Source of the DNA: Moraxellaceae bacterium | GTDB taxonomy: Bacteria; Pseudomonadota; Gammaproteobacteria; Pseudomonadales; Moraxellaceae | Direction: 5' to 3' | NCBI GenBank assembly: GCA_020697295.1 | Contig: JAJFBF010000002.1 | Coordinates: 17,544 to 81,543 of the forward strand | DNA length: 64,000 nucleotides | Shown here: positions 46,407 through 55,560 of the stretch, piece after piece | How positions within the stretch are numbered: position 1 is the first letter of the stretch | Layout: every line of letters begins with the position of its first letter | The notes under the pieces: model-generated | What the model was told of the DNA's origin: nothing | Databases searched by the model: none | What the model saw: only the letters and a program-made list of their open reading frames with translations | Made by a program: the position numbers and the translations under genes

Positions 46407-47753
46407 ATGGGCATACTCTTCAAGGAAACGCCGGCGCTCCGGCAGCTCAAGCAGTCCATGCCGGGCAGCAGCGGCCTGCCGCTGATAGGTCATGGCCTCG
46501 ATTTCATCACCGACCCGGTGAAGATGGGCCTGAACATGGCGGCGGAACTCGGGCCGGTGTTCTGGTCGGATTCCCTCGGCATCACCATGGTGTCCATGGC
46601 CGGGCCCGACGCCAACCAGTTCGTGCTGCGCAACAAGGGCGACCTGTTTTCCAACAACCAGGGCTGGGATTACTTTATCGGCAAGTTCTTCAAGCGCGGC
46701 ATCATGCTGCTGGACTTCGAGGAGCACCGCCACCACCGCGGCATCATGCAGGCGGCCTTCAAGCGTCCCGTCATGGAGCGCCACCTCGCGCTGATGAATC
46801 CGGCCATCGAGCGCGGCATCGCCAAGTGGCGGCCGAGCGAGCGCTTTGAAGTGCTGACCGCGATCAAGCAGCTCACGCTCGACATCGCCACCGAAATTTT
46901 CATGGGCGAGGCTCTCGGTCCCGAGGCCGACCGCGTCAACAAGGCCTTTGTGGATTGCGTGCGCGCCGGCACCGCCATCGTGCGTTTTCCGGTGCCGGGC
47001 GGGCGCTGGAAAAAGGGCCTGGACGGGCGCAAGTTGCTGGAGCAGTTTTTTGCCTCGCGCGTGGCGAAAAAACGCGCGAAGCCCAGTGACGATCTCTTTT
47101 CCATCCTTTGCCAGGCCGAGGACGAGCACGGCCGCCGCTTCAGCGACGAGGACATCGTCAACCACATGATCTTTTTGATGATGGCGGCGCACGACACCTC
47201 CACCATCACGCTCTCCGCGATCTGCTATTACCTGGGCAAGCATCCGGAGTGGCAGGAACGCCTGCGTCGCGAGGCCCTTGCCCTCGGCAAGCGCGATCTT
47301 GTTCTCGAGGATCTCGACAAGCTGCCCGATGCCGGGCTCGTGATGAAGGAGGCGCTGCGCCTGTTTTCGCCGGTGCACGTGATTCCGCGCAAGACGGTGA
47401 AGGATGTGGAGTTCAGGGGCTACCGGATTCCCAAGGGGACTTTCGTCATGATCAGCCCCATCGTCACCCACCATATGCCGCAATGGTGGAGCGACCCCGA
47501 GCGCTTCGATCCCGAACGCTTTGCCGAGGGCCGCGCCGAGCACAAGCGCCACCCCTACCAGTACGTGCCCTTCGGCGGTGGCGCCCATATGTGCATCGGC
47601 CTGCACTTTGCCGAGATGCAGGTGAAGACCATCCTGCATCATGTGCTGCAGCGCTATGCCTGGAGCGTGCCCGCCGGCTACGAGATGCCCGCCGACTTCA
47701 CCACGCTGCCGGTGCCCGCCGACAAGTTGCCGGTGCGCCTGCGCCAGGTGTGA
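46407..47753 (+). CDS. Cytochrome P450
   Basis: This 448-aa soluble-looking P450 has the I-helix AAHDTST (260-266), ExxR at 315-318 (EALR) and the heme loop FGGGAHMCIG at 389-398, with Cys396 as thiolate ligand. All parts for O2 activation are present. It resembles bacterial CYP51/CYP120/alkane- or terpene-hydroxylase-like groups; the substrate is unknown. It probably shares a transcript with the MpaB-like oxygenase gene. A strong terminator follows. Confidence 0.95.
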   Translation: MGILFKETPALRQLKQSMPGSSGLPLIGHGLDFITDPVKMGLNMAAELGPVFWSDSLGITMVSMAGPDANQFVLRNKGDLFSNNQGWDYFIGKFFKRGIMLLDFEEHRHHRGIMQAAFKRPVMERHLALMNPAIERGIAKWRPSERFEVLTAIKQLTLDIATEIFMGEALGPEADRVNKAFVDCVRAGTAIVRFPVPGGRWKKGLDGRKLLEQFFASRVAKKRAKPSDDLFSILCQAEDEHGRRFSDEDIVNHMIFLMMAAHDTSTITLSAICYYLGKHPEWQERLRREALALGKRDLVLEDLDKLPDAGLVMKEALRLFSPVHVIPRKTVKDVEFRGYRIPKGTFVMISPIVTHHMPQWWSDPERFDPERFAEGRAEHKRHPYQYVPFGGGAHMCIGLHFAEMQVKTILHHVLQRYAWSVPAGYEMPADFTTLPVPADKLPVRLRQV

Positions 47754-47780
47754 GACTTGGGTTGCCCCTGGATCAGGAGC

Positions 47781-47816
47781 CAATAAAAAGCCCGCCGATT
47801 GGCGGGCTTTTTATTG
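47781..47816. terminator. Bidirectional rho-independent terminator
   Basis: A 16-bp perfect stem (CAATAAAAAGCCCGCC and complement) with loop GATT and T-runs on both strands, between the P450 gene and the convergent hydrolase gene. Confidence 0.92.
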
Positions 47817-47880
47817 GCTGGTTTGCGGCCAGGTTCTGGCGCGCAAACGGCGGACGCAGCGTTCGCCCTGCCAGCGGCCG

Positions 47881-49083
47881 TCAGGGCTTCATCCACTCCA
47901 GCAGCGTCGAGTAGACGCGCTCGTCTTTCAGCAGCGACATATGGCCCAGTGACTCGAATTCAACGCGGGTCACATCCTTGGCATGCAGGGCGCGGTGCGC
48001 CTCGACATGTTGGCCGAGGGCGCTGCGCACCTGCACCAGGCCGTCGCCCATGAAGTGGCCCTGGCGATCGCGTCCCATGTGGCCGGCGATAAGCAGGTGG
48101 CGTGCGTGGTTCACCAGGCGATAGGGATTGGCCTTGTGCTCGGGCACGATGCGGCCTTCGCGCAGGTCTCGGATGCCGCGGCTGCGGATATTGCCAAGCG
48201 ACATGAAAGACTTGGTATAGGGCGTGAGCGCGAGCAGGCGGTTGGCGGCATGGCCGATCTTTTCCATGGTCGCGCCGTGGTGCGGCGAGCCCAGGTAGAC
48301 GGCGTGCTGCAGGCGCTTGACCCAGCCGGCGCCGCGGATTTCGGCGTGGTAGCTGGCGGAGCGGATGACGAGGCCGCCCATGCTGTGGCCGATGAGCGTG
48401 AGGGGCTGTTCACCGGCGGGCAGCGTCTCGAGCAGGTCGGAGAGCGCGGTGCCGTTGTCGGCAATGGCGTGGCCGGTGTTGTAGCGCAGCCAGGCGACGC
48501 CATGGCCGAATTCACGCAGCTCGCGCACGAAGCCCTCGTGCTCGTGGTTCTGCCATTCGCGCTCGGACAGGCAGAGGCCGTGCACGAACAGCACAAGACC
48601 CCGGCGGCCGCTGCGGGCCCAGGCGGCGACATCCAGCGGTTCGCCGAACTCGTCGCGCAGGCTCATGCCCTGGGCGAGCGGGCTGTCGAGTTCCGCCAGG
48701 GTGTGGCCGACGACGCCGTTGAGGGCGCTGCGGAAGATGCCGTGCTCGGGCGGCGCCGGCAGCGTGCGGCTCAGGCGCTGGGCCATCTGCGCCAGCCAGA
48801 GGAAGCTGCGGGTGACAAACTGGTAGGGCAGCGGCGCGTGCTCGGCCGGGGTCGGTTCCTTTTTCCAGAGCAGGGGCGAGCGCGCAATGGTGGCATGGGT
48901 GGTGGCGACCAGGCGGGTGATGCCGCCGGCCGCGACCAGGCCCAGGTGGGCCACGGCGACGCCACCGGCGGCCAGCAGCACGACCGGCGAGGTGCCTTCG
49001 CGGGTGGAAGGGCGGGAGGCGGCCGGCGGCTGCTCGGGCAGCGGGGCGTTGAGCACGGGGACGGGCAGTCGGGACTCGGTCAT
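47881..49083 (-). CDS. Lipase-like alpha/beta hydrolase (PGAP1 type)
   Basis: This 400-aa hydrolase has an N-terminal membrane-interacting region (VVLLAAGGVAVAHLGLVAAGG), then the hydrolase core with FVHGLCLSEREW, the elbow GHSMGG and the terminal FESLGHMSLL His. The group is often near polyhydroxyalkanoate or lipid genes. The start is taken at the ATG giving MTESRLPV because an ATG seven codons upstream lies inside a perfect palindrome (49097-49112). That choice is an inference. Confidence 0.88.
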   Translation of the reverse strand: MTESRLPVPVLNAPLPEQPPAASRPSTREGTSPVVLLAAGGVAVAHLGLVAAGGITRLVATTHATIARSPLLWKKEPTPAEHAPLPYQFVTRSFLWLAQMAQRLSRTLPAPPEHGIFRSALNGVVGHTLAELDSPLAQGMSLRDEFGEPLDVAAWARSGRRGLVLFVHGLCLSEREWQNHEHEGFVRELREFGHGVAWLRYNTGHAIADNGTALSDLLETLPAGEQPLTLIGHSMGGLVIRSASYHAEIRGAGWVKRLQHAVYLGSPHHGATMEKIGHAANRLLALTPYTKSFMSLGNIRSRGIRDLREGRIVPEHKANPYRLVNHARHLLIAGHMGRDRQGHFMGDGLVQVRSALGQHVEAHRALHAKDVTRVEFESLGHMSLLKDERVYSTLLEWMKP

Positions 49084-49096
49084 GGCAGTGGCCTGC

Positions 49097-49112
49097 GTGA
49101 ACATGTGTTCAC
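49097..49112. promoter_or_regulatory. Palindromic operator-like site upstream of the lipase-like gene
   Basis: GTGAACA-TG-TGTTCAC is a perfect 7-bp inverted repeat with 2-bp spacer, of the size used by TetR or GntR/FadR-type dimers. It lies 14-29 bases upstream of the chosen start. Confidence 0.6.
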
Positions 49113-49346
49113 ATATTCGATGGTGCGGAGGCCTAAATCAATGCCATCTGTCGTCTGAAACGTCGAGGTTTTGTCGGACAAGAGTAGTTGCCTGGCCCGG
49201 GTGCGGGCGGCGCCACGCCGGCCTCCCGGGCAGTGGGTGCGGCACGGCCATTGGTGCCCGGCTGCTGCTCTGCGTGTTCGGGAGCGGGCCCCCAAGCCCC
49301 TTGCCGCGCCCGAGGACGGCGGCTGCCTGGGTTGCGGGACGTTGCC

Positions 49347-50585
49347 CTAGCGTGGCGTCTCGTGGTCTTCCACCAGCCGGTCGCGGCGGGCGAGCTCGGG
49401 AAACCACCACATCCACAGGCCGACTACGACCAGGGCCCCCACCCCGCCAAAGACAATGGAGGGGACGAGGCCCATGAGCGCGGCGCTGACGCCGGAACGG
49501 AACTCACCCAACTGGTTGGAGGCGCCGATAAACAGGAAGTTGACCGCGCTGACGCGGCCGCGCATGGCGTCCGGGGTCTCGAGCTGCACCAGCGAGGAGC
49601 GGATCACCACGCTCAGCATGTCGGCGCCGCCCAGCACGAGCAGCGCGGCCAGCGACAGCCAGAAATACGGGGAGAGGCCGAGCACGATGGTGGCCAGGCC
49701 GAACACGGCCACGCCCCCGAACATGACATGGCCGGTGCGGCGATGGATGGGATTGCGCGCCAGCCAGAATGACACCAGCAGCGCGCCCACCGCGGGCGCC
49801 GAGCGAAGCAGGCCCAGGCCCTCGGGTCCGGTGTGCAGCAGGTCTTTGGCGATCACCGGCAGCATGGCGGTGGCGCCGCCGAGGAGCACGGCAAAAAGAT
49901 CGAGGGAGATGGCCCCGAATACCACCGGCTTGCTGCGGATAAAGCGCAGGCCGGCAAACACGGAGTTGTCCCCGGCCGCGGCCTCGGCCGGGAGCGGGGC
50001 CGGGCGCGCCCGCACCAGGCCCAGCATCAGCACCGAGCCGACGAAGAGCAGGGCCCCCGCCGCATAGACCGCCGTCGGTCCCGCGATATAGAGAAAGCCG
50101 CCCACGGCCGGGCCCAGGATGATGGCCGCCTGCATGGCGGCACTGGAGGCGCCGACCGCGCGCGGCAGCTCCTGCTGCGACACCAGGCCGGGCAACAGGG
50201 CGGACAGGGTGGGCGCGGAAAAGGCCTTGCCCACGCCGAGCAGGAACACCCCGACAAAGATATGCGTCACCGACAGCCAGCCCTGCAGGCTGCCGCCGGC
50301 CAGCACGAGGGCGACCACCGCCTCGAGGCCGTGGCCGGCCTGCACCACGCGGCGGCGGTCGAAGCGGTCGGCGACATGGCCGACGAGCAGCACGAGGAAG
50401 ACCGCCGGCAGGAAGCCGGCCAGGCCGATATAGCCCAGCGCGAGCATGCTGCCGGTGATGTCATAGACCTGCCAGCCCACGGCCACGGCCAGCATCTGGA
50501 AGGCCATCATGGAGGCGACGCGCACGCCCCAGTAGAGGGCGAAGTCGCGGTTGATGAAGAAGGCGCTTGCGGCCTGGGGAATCAT
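49347..50585 (-). CDS. MFS exporter (EntS-like)
   Basis: This 412-aa major facilitator has 12 hydrophobic segments. The MFS loop motif is GHVADRFDRRRVV near residue 67, and QELPRAVGASSAAMQAAIILGPAVGG is typical of the EntS/MFS_3 exporter group. The substrate is unknown. The start is the ATG giving MIPQAASAFF. The gene is divergent from the FAD/Rieske gene with about 260 bases between, and codirectional with the lipase-like gene. Confidence 0.9.
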   Translation of the reverse strand: MIPQAASAFFINRDFALYWGVRVASMMAFQMLAVAVGWQVYDITGSMLALGYIGLAGFLPAVFLVLLVGHVADRFDRRRVVQAGHGLEAVVALVLAGGSLQGWLSVTHIFVGVFLLGVGKAFSAPTLSALLPGLVSQQELPRAVGASSAAMQAAIILGPAVGGFLYIAGPTAVYAAGALLFVGSVLMLGLVRARPAPLPAEAAAGDNSVFAGLRFIRSKPVVFGAISLDLFAVLLGGATAMLPVIAKDLLHTGPEGLGLLRSAPAVGALLVSFWLARNPIHRRTGHVMFGGVAVFGLATIVLGLSPYFWLSLAALLVLGGADMLSVVIRSSLVQLETPDAMRGRVSAVNFLFIGASNQLGEFRSGVSAALMGLVPSIVFGGVGALVVVGLWMWWFPELARRDRLVEDHETPR

Positions 50586-50845
50586 GACGGTGTCCGGTCG
50601 GCGGCGGAGTGCGGAGCATAGCCGCGACGGCGGCCGGAGGGCAGCGCCGGAGGCGGCGGGAATGCAGTTGTGCGCTGAAGGAACAATTGCCACGACGCCG
50701 AATGAATCTGGCTGCTTTTTTCGGGCCCCGGCCAGCCGACACAATCCCAACGGGATCGCTACTGATGCCGGCGGCGCCCTCGCGGACAGTGAAGCGGGCG
50801 CGCGGCATGGAGCCGGCGCGCAAGAGCTGCAGGAGCAAACGCGAC

Positions 50846-52399
50846 ATGGACAGTCAGCTTGCGGGCGAGCACGCCCCGGAACTGCCGGGAAAAGCCGCCT
50901 CCCTCTGGCTGGAGACCGCGCCGGCCACGGATTATCCGGCCCTCGCCGCCCGCCTGGCGGTGGATGTCGTCGTTATTGGCGGCGGCATTGCCGGCCTCTC
51001 CGCCGCCAGCCTGCTGAAAGAGGCGGGCCGCACGGTGGCAGTGCTGGAGGCGGGCCGCATCCTGCAGGGCGTCACCGGCCAGACCACGGCCAAGGTCACC
51101 TCACAGCACGGGCTCATCTACGACCGGCTGCTGCACCAGGTGGGCGAAGCAAAGGCCCGCGCCTATGCCGAGGCCAACCAGGCGGCCATCGAGCTGATTC
51201 AGAACACGGTGAACGCCCGCCATATCGACTGCAACTTCGAGCGCACCGAGTCGTATACCTATGCCGAGTCGGCGACAGAAGTCGAGAAGCTGCACCGCGA
51301 GGTCGAGGCGGCGGTCCGGCTCGGGCTGCCCGCCAGTTTCGTCGAGACCACGCCGCTGCCGTTTCCCGTGCAGGGCGCCATCCGCTTCGAGAACCAGGCG
51401 CAATTCCATCCGGTGAAATACCTGCAGGCGCTGGCGCGGGGCATCGAGGGCGACGGCAGCCACGTCTTTGAAAACAGCGCTGCCCTGAGCGTCGTGGCGG
51501 GCGAGCCCTGCGGCGTGACCACTGCCCATGGCAGCATCACCGCGCGTGACGTCATCCTCGCCACGCACTATCCCTTCAACGATCACTCCCTGTACGCCCT
51601 GCGCCTAAGCCCCTACCGCAACTATCTCCTGGGCCTGCGCCTGGACGGCCCGGCACCGCGCGGCATGTTCATCGATACGCAGCGGCGGCATTCCTTGCGC
51701 GTGCATGGCAGCGGCCCGGACGAGATCGTGCTGGCGGTGGGAGAAGGGCATCCGGTGGGCGAGGGCGGCGATACGCGGGCGCACTACCAGCGGCTGGAGC
51801 AGTGGGCCCGGTCCGTGTTGCCGGTGGCCAGCGTCGAGTATCACTGGTCGACGCAGGACCATCGCAGCATTGATGGCGTGCCGTATATCGGGCGCGCCTC
51901 GCCCCTGCACGGCCATGTGCATGTGGCGACCGGTTTCGGCGGCTGGGGCATGAGCAACGGCACCGTGGCCGGCCTGCTGCTGCGGGACCGTATCCTCGGG
52001 CGGGAGAATCCCCGGGCGGAAGTGTTCGATCCGGTTCGCCTCAACCTGGCCGGGGCGCCGGAGTTCGGGCGGCACTTGCTGACAGTTGCGCGGCACTGGG
52101 TGGGCGACCGCCTGAACCTGCGTTCACCTGTCGTGGCGCGGGGCAAGGGCGAGGTCGTATCCACGGCCGAGGGGCATGTGGCGGTGTACCGGGACGAGGC
52201 CGGTGTGGCCCATGCCCTGTCCGCCACCTGCACGCATATGGGCTGCCTGGTGCAGTGGAATTCCGCGGAGACCAGCTGGGATTGTCCCTGCCATGGTTCC
52301 CGTTTCGGAATCGACGGCCGGATCCTGCACGGTCCGGCGCAAAAGCCGCTGGCGCCGCGGGCGCTGCCCGATGACGCCGGCAGCAAGCCGGCCGGCTAG
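50846..52399 (+). CDS. FAD-dependent oxidoreductase with C-terminal Rieske domain
   Basis: This 517-aa protein joins a DAO-type FAD domain (Rossmann motif GGGIAG at 45-50, HVHVATGFGGWGMSNGTVAG near 365) to a C-terminal Rieske [2Fe-2S] domain. Its ligands are Cys462/His464 (CTHMGC) and Cys480/His483 (CPCH). The family is widespread, and the redox partner and substrate are unknown. The start is the ATG with AGGAG ten bases upstream; the frame is open upstream but GC-biased. It converges with the PhaC-like gene (4-base gap). Confidence 0.92.
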   Translation: MDSQLAGEHAPELPGKAASLWLETAPATDYPALAARLAVDVVVIGGGIAGLSAASLLKEAGRTVAVLEAGRILQGVTGQTTAKVTSQHGLIYDRLLHQVGEAKARAYAEANQAAIELIQNTVNARHIDCNFERTESYTYAESATEVEKLHREVEAAVRLGLPASFVETTPLPFPVQGAIRFENQAQFHPVKYLQALARGIEGDGSHVFENSAALSVVAGEPCGVTTAHGSITARDVILATHYPFNDHSLYALRLSPYRNYLLGLRLDGPAPRGMFIDTQRRHSLRVHGSGPDEIVLAVGEGHPVGEGGDTRAHYQRLEQWARSVLPVASVEYHWSTQDHRSIDGVPYIGRASPLHGHVHVATGFGGWGMSNGTVAGLLLRDRILGRENPRAEVFDPVRLNLAGAPEFGRHLLTVARHWVGDRLNLRSPVVARGKGEVVSTAEGHVAVYRDEAGVAHALSATCTHMGCLVQWNSAETSWDCPCHGSRFGIDGRILHGPAQKPLAPRALPDDAGSKPAG

Positions 52400-52403
52400 C
52401 GGT

Positions 52404-53546
52404 TCAGGCCGAGCGCAGCAGCAGCCAGTCCGCCGTCATCTTCCAGGCGGTGGCGGGCGCCTTGCTGCCGGCGAGGACGCCCATATGGCCGCCGGGGATG
52501 ACATGAAACGAGCGGTCGTCGGAGCCCACCAGATCCATGAGGGTGACCAGGGCATCCTGGGTCACCATGGTGTCGCTCTTGCCGGCAAAGGCAAGGAGGT
52601 GGGCAGTGATGCGGTCAAGGCGGGCCTCGCGCTTGCCTACCGGCATGCGTCCGTCGGCCATCTCGTTGTCAATCCAGATGCGCACCATCATGTCCTGCAC
52701 GATGCCGCCGGTGTAGGCCACCATGCGGTCGAGGAAGGCGGCATTGGTGGCGTGTTCCACCACAAAGTCGCGATCACCCAGGCGGCGCACGAGGTCCCAG
52801 TAGCCCATGAGGCTGCCTACGGGATTGGTAAGCTTGAAGCCGATGGTGTTCACCCAGCCCGGCGTGTACAGCAGGCGCGGGTTGAGCTTGTGGATGCGAA
52901 AGCCGGTGTGCTCGCGCACCCACTCGGCGCGCGCGCTGATGAACTGGTAGACCTTGCCCAGCGCCCCGGAGGCATGGGAGTTCACCGGCGCGGCGAGGAC
53001 CACGAGGTTGCGGATGTGCTTGTCGTCGTGCAGGCCGCTGTAGCAGAGGGCGAGGATGCCGCCCATGCTCCAGCCGTGCAGTGACAGGTCCTGCTCGCCG
53101 CTGTGGGCGCGAATGCGCGCCAGCAGGTCGGGCATGAGCTCGACCACATAGGTGTGCAGGTCGTAGTGGGCATGGCGCAGGGTGGGCGTGCCCCAGTCGA
53201 TGAGGTACACGTCAAAACCCTGGGCCAGCAGGTACTTCACCAGGCTGCGCTGCGGGAAGAGATCGTAGATAAGCATATTCACCGCCAGCGGCGGCACGAT
53301 CACCAGCGGCACCCGCTGCCGCTTCTTTGCCACTGGCACGGTGCTGCCATCGACCAGGATCTGCTCCTCGGCGAGGGGGCGGTAGTGGCGCAGCGCGACC
53401 AGTCCGTCGTCATGGATCACGTCGTAGGGCGTGAGGCCGGCCTGGGAGATCGCCTGGCTGTGCAGCAGGCGGTCGCGGGCGTTGCCCAGCATGTGGCGGG
53501 CGCGCTGGCGCAGGGTGGGGCGGAGGGCGGGCGGGCGCTGGCTCAT
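52404..53546 (-). CDS. PhaC-like alpha/beta hydrolase with Ser nucleophile
   Basis: This 380-aa protein follows the class III PHA synthase / PhaC-like fold: PLVIVPPLAVNMLIYDLFPQ, the elbow GWSMGG with Ser160, FAGKSDTMVT (Asp) and PGGHMG (His). PHA synthases use Cys at the nucleophile position; here it is Ser, so a hydrolase role is likely. Alternatively it could be a transacylase. The start ATG has GAGGAG upstream. No phaA/B/R genes are nearby. Confidence 0.85.
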   Translation of the reverse strand: MSQRPPALRPTLRQRARHMLGNARDRLLHSQAISQAGLTPYDVIHDDGLVALRHYRPLAEEQILVDGSTVPVAKKRQRVPLVIVPPLAVNMLIYDLFPQRSLVKYLLAQGFDVYLIDWGTPTLRHAHYDLHTYVVELMPDLLARIRAHSGEQDLSLHGWSMGGILALCYSGLHDDKHIRNLVVLAAPVNSHASGALGKVYQFISARAEWVREHTGFRIHKLNPRLLYTPGWVNTIGFKLTNPVGSLMGYWDLVRRLGDRDFVVEHATNAAFLDRMVAYTGGIVQDMMVRIWIDNEMADGRMPVGKREARLDRITAHLLAFAGKSDTMVTQDALVTLMDLVGSDDRSFHVIPGGHMGVLAGSKAPATAWKMTADWLLLRSA

Positions 53547-53752
53547 GGGCGGCTCCTCGGACGGCGGGGGCAGGATCTGGCGGGCGCCCACTGTAGGCGT
53601 CCGGGCCGGGGCCGTCACTGACCATTTTTCGCGCAACTCCTGATCAAAACGCCAAGACGGGCCGGCCAGGCGCCCGGAAACTGATCTGGCGCAAGGTTCG
53701 GGGGGGCGGAGGGGGGATAATGGCCCTATCCCGATTGACCAGGGTCGCAACC

Positions 53753-55177
53753 ATGACCGCCCACGCCATTTTCGATGCCGATCTCCTGCGCCGCTACGAC
53801 CGGCCCGGCCCCCGCTATACCTCCTACCCGACCGCCCCGCACTTCACCCCGGCTTTCGGCATGGAGGAGTTGCTGCGCCATATTGCCGCCGGCAACGCCT
53901 CGGGGCGTCCGCTCTCGCTCTATGTGCATGTCCCCTTTTGCGAGAGCCCCTGCTTCTATTGCGGCTGCAATCGCGTCATCACTCGCGATACGCGCCGTGG
54001 CGAGGACTACCTCGAGCATGTGCTGCGCGAGATTGACCTGATGGGCGAAATCATCAGCCCGCAGCGGGAAGTCATCCAGTTGCACCTGGGCGGCGGCACG
54101 CCGAACTTCCTGTCGCCCGAGTCGATTGCCCGCATGGTCGAGCGCCTGGCCGCGCGCTTCCGCTTCTCGACGCGTGCCGACCGTGATTTCTCGATCGAGA
54201 TTGATCCGCGCTCGGTCGATCCCGCCGACATGCACAAGCTGGCGGCCATCGGCTTCAATCGCGCCAGCTTTGGCGTGCAGGATTTCGATCCGGTCGTGCA
54301 GGAGGCGGTGAACCGCCTGCAGAGCGTGGAAGAAACGATGGCGGTGATGGAGGCGGCGCGCGCCGCCGGCTTCCGCTCGCTCAATATCGACCTGATCTAC
54401 GGCCTGCCCAAGCAGAACAACGCGGGCTTCGGGCGCACGCTTGATACCGTGATCGCCGCGCGCCCCGATCGCCTCGCCATCTACAGCTATGCGCACCTGC
54501 CGGCACTATTCAAACCGCAAAAGCACATTCACGCCAGGGACCTTCCTTCCAGCGAGGAAAAGCTGGGATTGCTGGCGCTCGCCATCGAGAAGCTGGAGGC
54601 CGCCGGCTACGTCAATATCGGCATGGACCATTTTGCCTTGCCTGGAGACGAGCTGGCGCGCGCCCGGGACGCGGGCCACCTGCACCGGAATTTCATGGGC
54701 TACACCACGCATGCCACCACCGACCTGGTGGGTTTTGGCGCCAGCGCCATCAGCCACATCGGCAACAGCTTCAGCCAGAACCAGCGGGATCTCGATGATT
54801 ACCTGGGGGCTGTGGCCAGCGGCAAGCCGGCCCTGCAGCGTGGCCTGTCGCTGGGAGCCGACGATGTGCTGCGCGCCGAGGTCATCCAGCAGGTGATGTG
54901 CCAGGGCGAGATTGATATTCGTGCGGTGGAGCGTGAGTTCCATATCGATTTCGCCTCGTACTTTGCCGACGATATTGCGCGTCTGGCGCCGCTGGTGGCC
55001 GATGGCCTGGTCGAGGTGGACGCGATGCATATCCGCGCGACGCCGCGGGGGCGTCTGCTGCTGCGGCATGTGGCCATGTGCTTTGATGTGTACTTGCCTG
55101 CTCATGCGCCGGCGGAATTTCCGGCGAGGGTGGATCAGGGCGAGGAGCGGCCTGTGCGTTTTTCCAGTGCGATTTGA
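53753..55177 (+). CDS. hemN: Oxygen-independent coproporphyrinogen III oxidase HemN
   Basis: HemN is a radical SAM enzyme that decarboxylates coproporphyrinogen III anaerobically in heme synthesis. Cys63, Cys67 and Cys70 (CESPCFYC) bind the cluster. GGGTPNFL and DLIYGLPKQ are standard. The 474 aa fit true HemN rather than the shorter HemW. The ATG giving MTAHAIFDADLL is chosen over one 33 bases upstream. It is divergent from the PhaC-like gene. I see no complete FNR box upstream. Confidence 0.95.
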   Translation: MTAHAIFDADLLRRYDRPGPRYTSYPTAPHFTPAFGMEELLRHIAAGNASGRPLSLYVHVPFCESPCFYCGCNRVITRDTRRGEDYLEHVLREIDLMGEIISPQREVIQLHLGGGTPNFLSPESIARMVERLAARFRFSTRADRDFSIEIDPRSVDPADMHKLAAIGFNRASFGVQDFDPVVQEAVNRLQSVEETMAVMEAARAAGFRSLNIDLIYGLPKQNNAGFGRTLDTVIAARPDRLAIYSYAHLPALFKPQKHIHARDLPSSEEKLGLLALAIEKLEAAGYVNIGMDHFALPGDELARARDAGHLHRNFMGYTTHATTDLVGFGASAISHIGNSFSQNQRDLDDYLGAVASGKPALQRGLSLGADDVLRAEVIQQVMCQGEIDIRAVEREFHIDFASYFADDIARLAPLVADGLVEVDAMHIRATPRGRLLLRHVAMCFDVYLPAHAPAEFPARVDQGEERPVRFSSAI

Positions 55178-55233
55178 TGGTCAGTAGGAAAGCGAAGGCC
55201 TCCGGGAAATGATGAGGCGGTGAAGAATGAAAG

Positions 55234-55265
55234 GCGCGGCCGTGGAAGCGGACGCGCTTTTTTTT
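55234..55265 (+). terminator. Rho-independent terminator after hemN
   Basis: GCGCG-G-CCG-loop-CGG-A-CGCGC followed by eight T, 57 bases after the hemN stop. One G/A mismatch interrupts the stem. Confidence 0.7.
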
Positions 55266-55304
55266 GGCCACTGCCCACGCTCATTTCCTGGCTTCTTTCT
55301 GGCA

Positions 55305-55466
55305 GTAAGGGACTCCTCTGCTATTTGGGTGTCTGAAGCGGTTGCCCCTGCCTCCCGCAGGGGCAACCGCTTCAGGCACCCGCCATTTGCCGCAGTGCCC
55401 GGGTTGAAGCGGGGGCGGGTGGCTGTCGGCTTCGCCTCAGGGGGGTAGGGCGTCGGCTTTGCCTCG
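55305..55466 (+). repeat. Dispersed hairpin repeat, copy 1
   Basis: A 162-base element nearly matching 57150-57319. It centres on a 24-bp stem (55328-55351 / 55357-55380, 5-base loop CTCCC) and ends with the short motifs GTCGGCTTCGCCTC and GTCGGCTTTGCCTCG. The remaining bases of the 55178-55560 gap hold the hemN terminator and a CCCAG microsatellite. Confidence 0.85.
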
Positions 55467-55496
55467 CCCAGCCCAGCCCAGCCCAGCCCAGCCCAG
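55467..55496. repeat. Pentanucleotide repeat (CCCAG) x 6
   Basis: Six perfect tandem copies of CCCAG directly follow repeat copy 1. Confidence 0.95.
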
Positions 55497-55560
55497 CCAA
55501 CGCCAAAGCTACAGATAAGTCACTAGAGAAGTGGGATGCGGCCTGCCGAGCAGTTGGCAG

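Noticed and set aside
53620..53752. FNR/Anr box upstream of hemN
   Set aside because: Only one ATCAA half-site near 53643; no complete TTGAT-N4-ATCAA.
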